Assembly: GCA_020328135.1 (NCBI GenBank)
Contig: JAIXNA010000016.1
Location: 96-5,488, forward strand
Reading direction: 5' to 3'
Source: Candidatus Endomicrobiellum dinenymphae
Lineage (GTDB): Bacteria > Elusimicrobiota > Endomicrobiia > Endomicrobiales > Endomicrobiaceae
Length of the DNA stretch: 5,393 nt
Both the position numbers and the translations under genes were made by a program. Each line of letters begins with the position of its first letter. Within the stretch, counting starts at the first letter, position 1. This document shows positions 5,287-5,393 of this stretch, in pieces. Under the pieces are notes generated by a model. That model had not been told where the DNA came from and did no database searches. It saw only the letters and a list, made by a program, of their open reading frames with translations.

Positions 5287-5393
5287 GTATTAAAGTTGCA
5301 GGTAAAACAGGAACGGCGCAGAATCCGCAAGGGAAAGATCATGCATGGTTTGTTTCTTATGCACCGGCCGATAATCCTGAACTTGTAATGGCA
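5156..5393. repeat. Second fold-back: 114-bp inverted repeat, third copy of mrdA segment
   Basis: The antisense copy is itself turned around: 5156-5269 is the exact reverse complement of 5280-5393, with a 10-base spacer (5270-5279). The last arm is a direct copy of 5007-5120 and ends at the window edge on the same base at which the first fold-back occurred. The spacer and flanking CCGGAAG/CTTCCGG are the native hairpin of the gene (4990-4996 with 5007-5013, 10-base loop), seen on the opposite strand. This is what self-priming from a snapped-back 3' end would produce. Confidence 0.95.

Noticed and set aside
1..5393. Hairpin telomeres of a linear replicon at both ends
   Set aside because: The fold-backs lie inside rpoA and mrdA, conserved essential genes, and the right end has three copies turning on a native hairpin. 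An amplification or assembly artefact explains this better than telomere biology.
5156..5393. CRISPR array or tandem gene duplication
   Set aside because: The repeats are alternating inverted copies of one mrdA segment with no unique spacers of regular length, not a CRISPR or a tandem duplication.

Overview
The window is AT-rich bacterial chromosome carrying housekeeping genes, all read on the + strand: the 3' end of rpoA, complete rplQ, then mreB, mreC, mreD and a nearly complete penicillin-binding protein 2 (mrdA). Gene content and the look of the proteins fit a Gram-negative rod. The MreB style, low GC and short repeat-filled gaps make me suspect Elusimicrobiota, possibly an Endomicrobium-like insect-gut symbiont. 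That assignment is inference from memory and is not proven by this sequence.

Layout. Positions 1-73 are a near-perfect hairpin whose right half is rpoA coding sequence. rpoA (36-167) overlaps rplQ (164-517) by ATGA, the usual end of the alpha ribosomal-protein operon. A 159-base gap (518-676) holds a small hairpin, a pair of near-identical 17-base direct repeats 91 bases apart, and a SalI-type palindrome. mreB follows (677-1705). A 404-base gap (1706-2109) contains no gene I can support but is packed with short hairpins and inverted repeats, including a CTGAACGAAGTAAAGAATCC-type dispersed repeat. The tightly coupled mreC-mreD-mrdA cluster (2110 onward) has one 4-base overlap and one zero-base junction. 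RodA would be the expected next gene but is not in the window.

Function. RpoA and L17 are transcription and translation components. MreB filaments, MreC, MreD and PBP2 form the elongasome (Rod complex), which directs lateral cell-wall synthesis. The core motifs visible in MreB and PBP2 are intact, so the cell is probably rod-shaped and makes peptidoglycan.

The most striking signals are not biological systems. Both ends of the window are fold-back structures inside conserved genes. At the right end, mrdA sequence 4990-5120 is repeated inverted at 5156-5286, and 5007-5120 is repeated direct at 5280-5393. The second turn-around sits exactly on a native 7-bp hairpin, as expected if a 3' end folded back and primed itself. 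I read both ends as amplification (for example phi29/MDA) or assembly chimeras. The last 12 codons and the stop of the PBP2 reading frame are therefore not genuine. I found no new defence, mobile or regulatory system. The best genuine leads are the repeat mosaic between mreB and mreC and the motif shared upstream of both genes.
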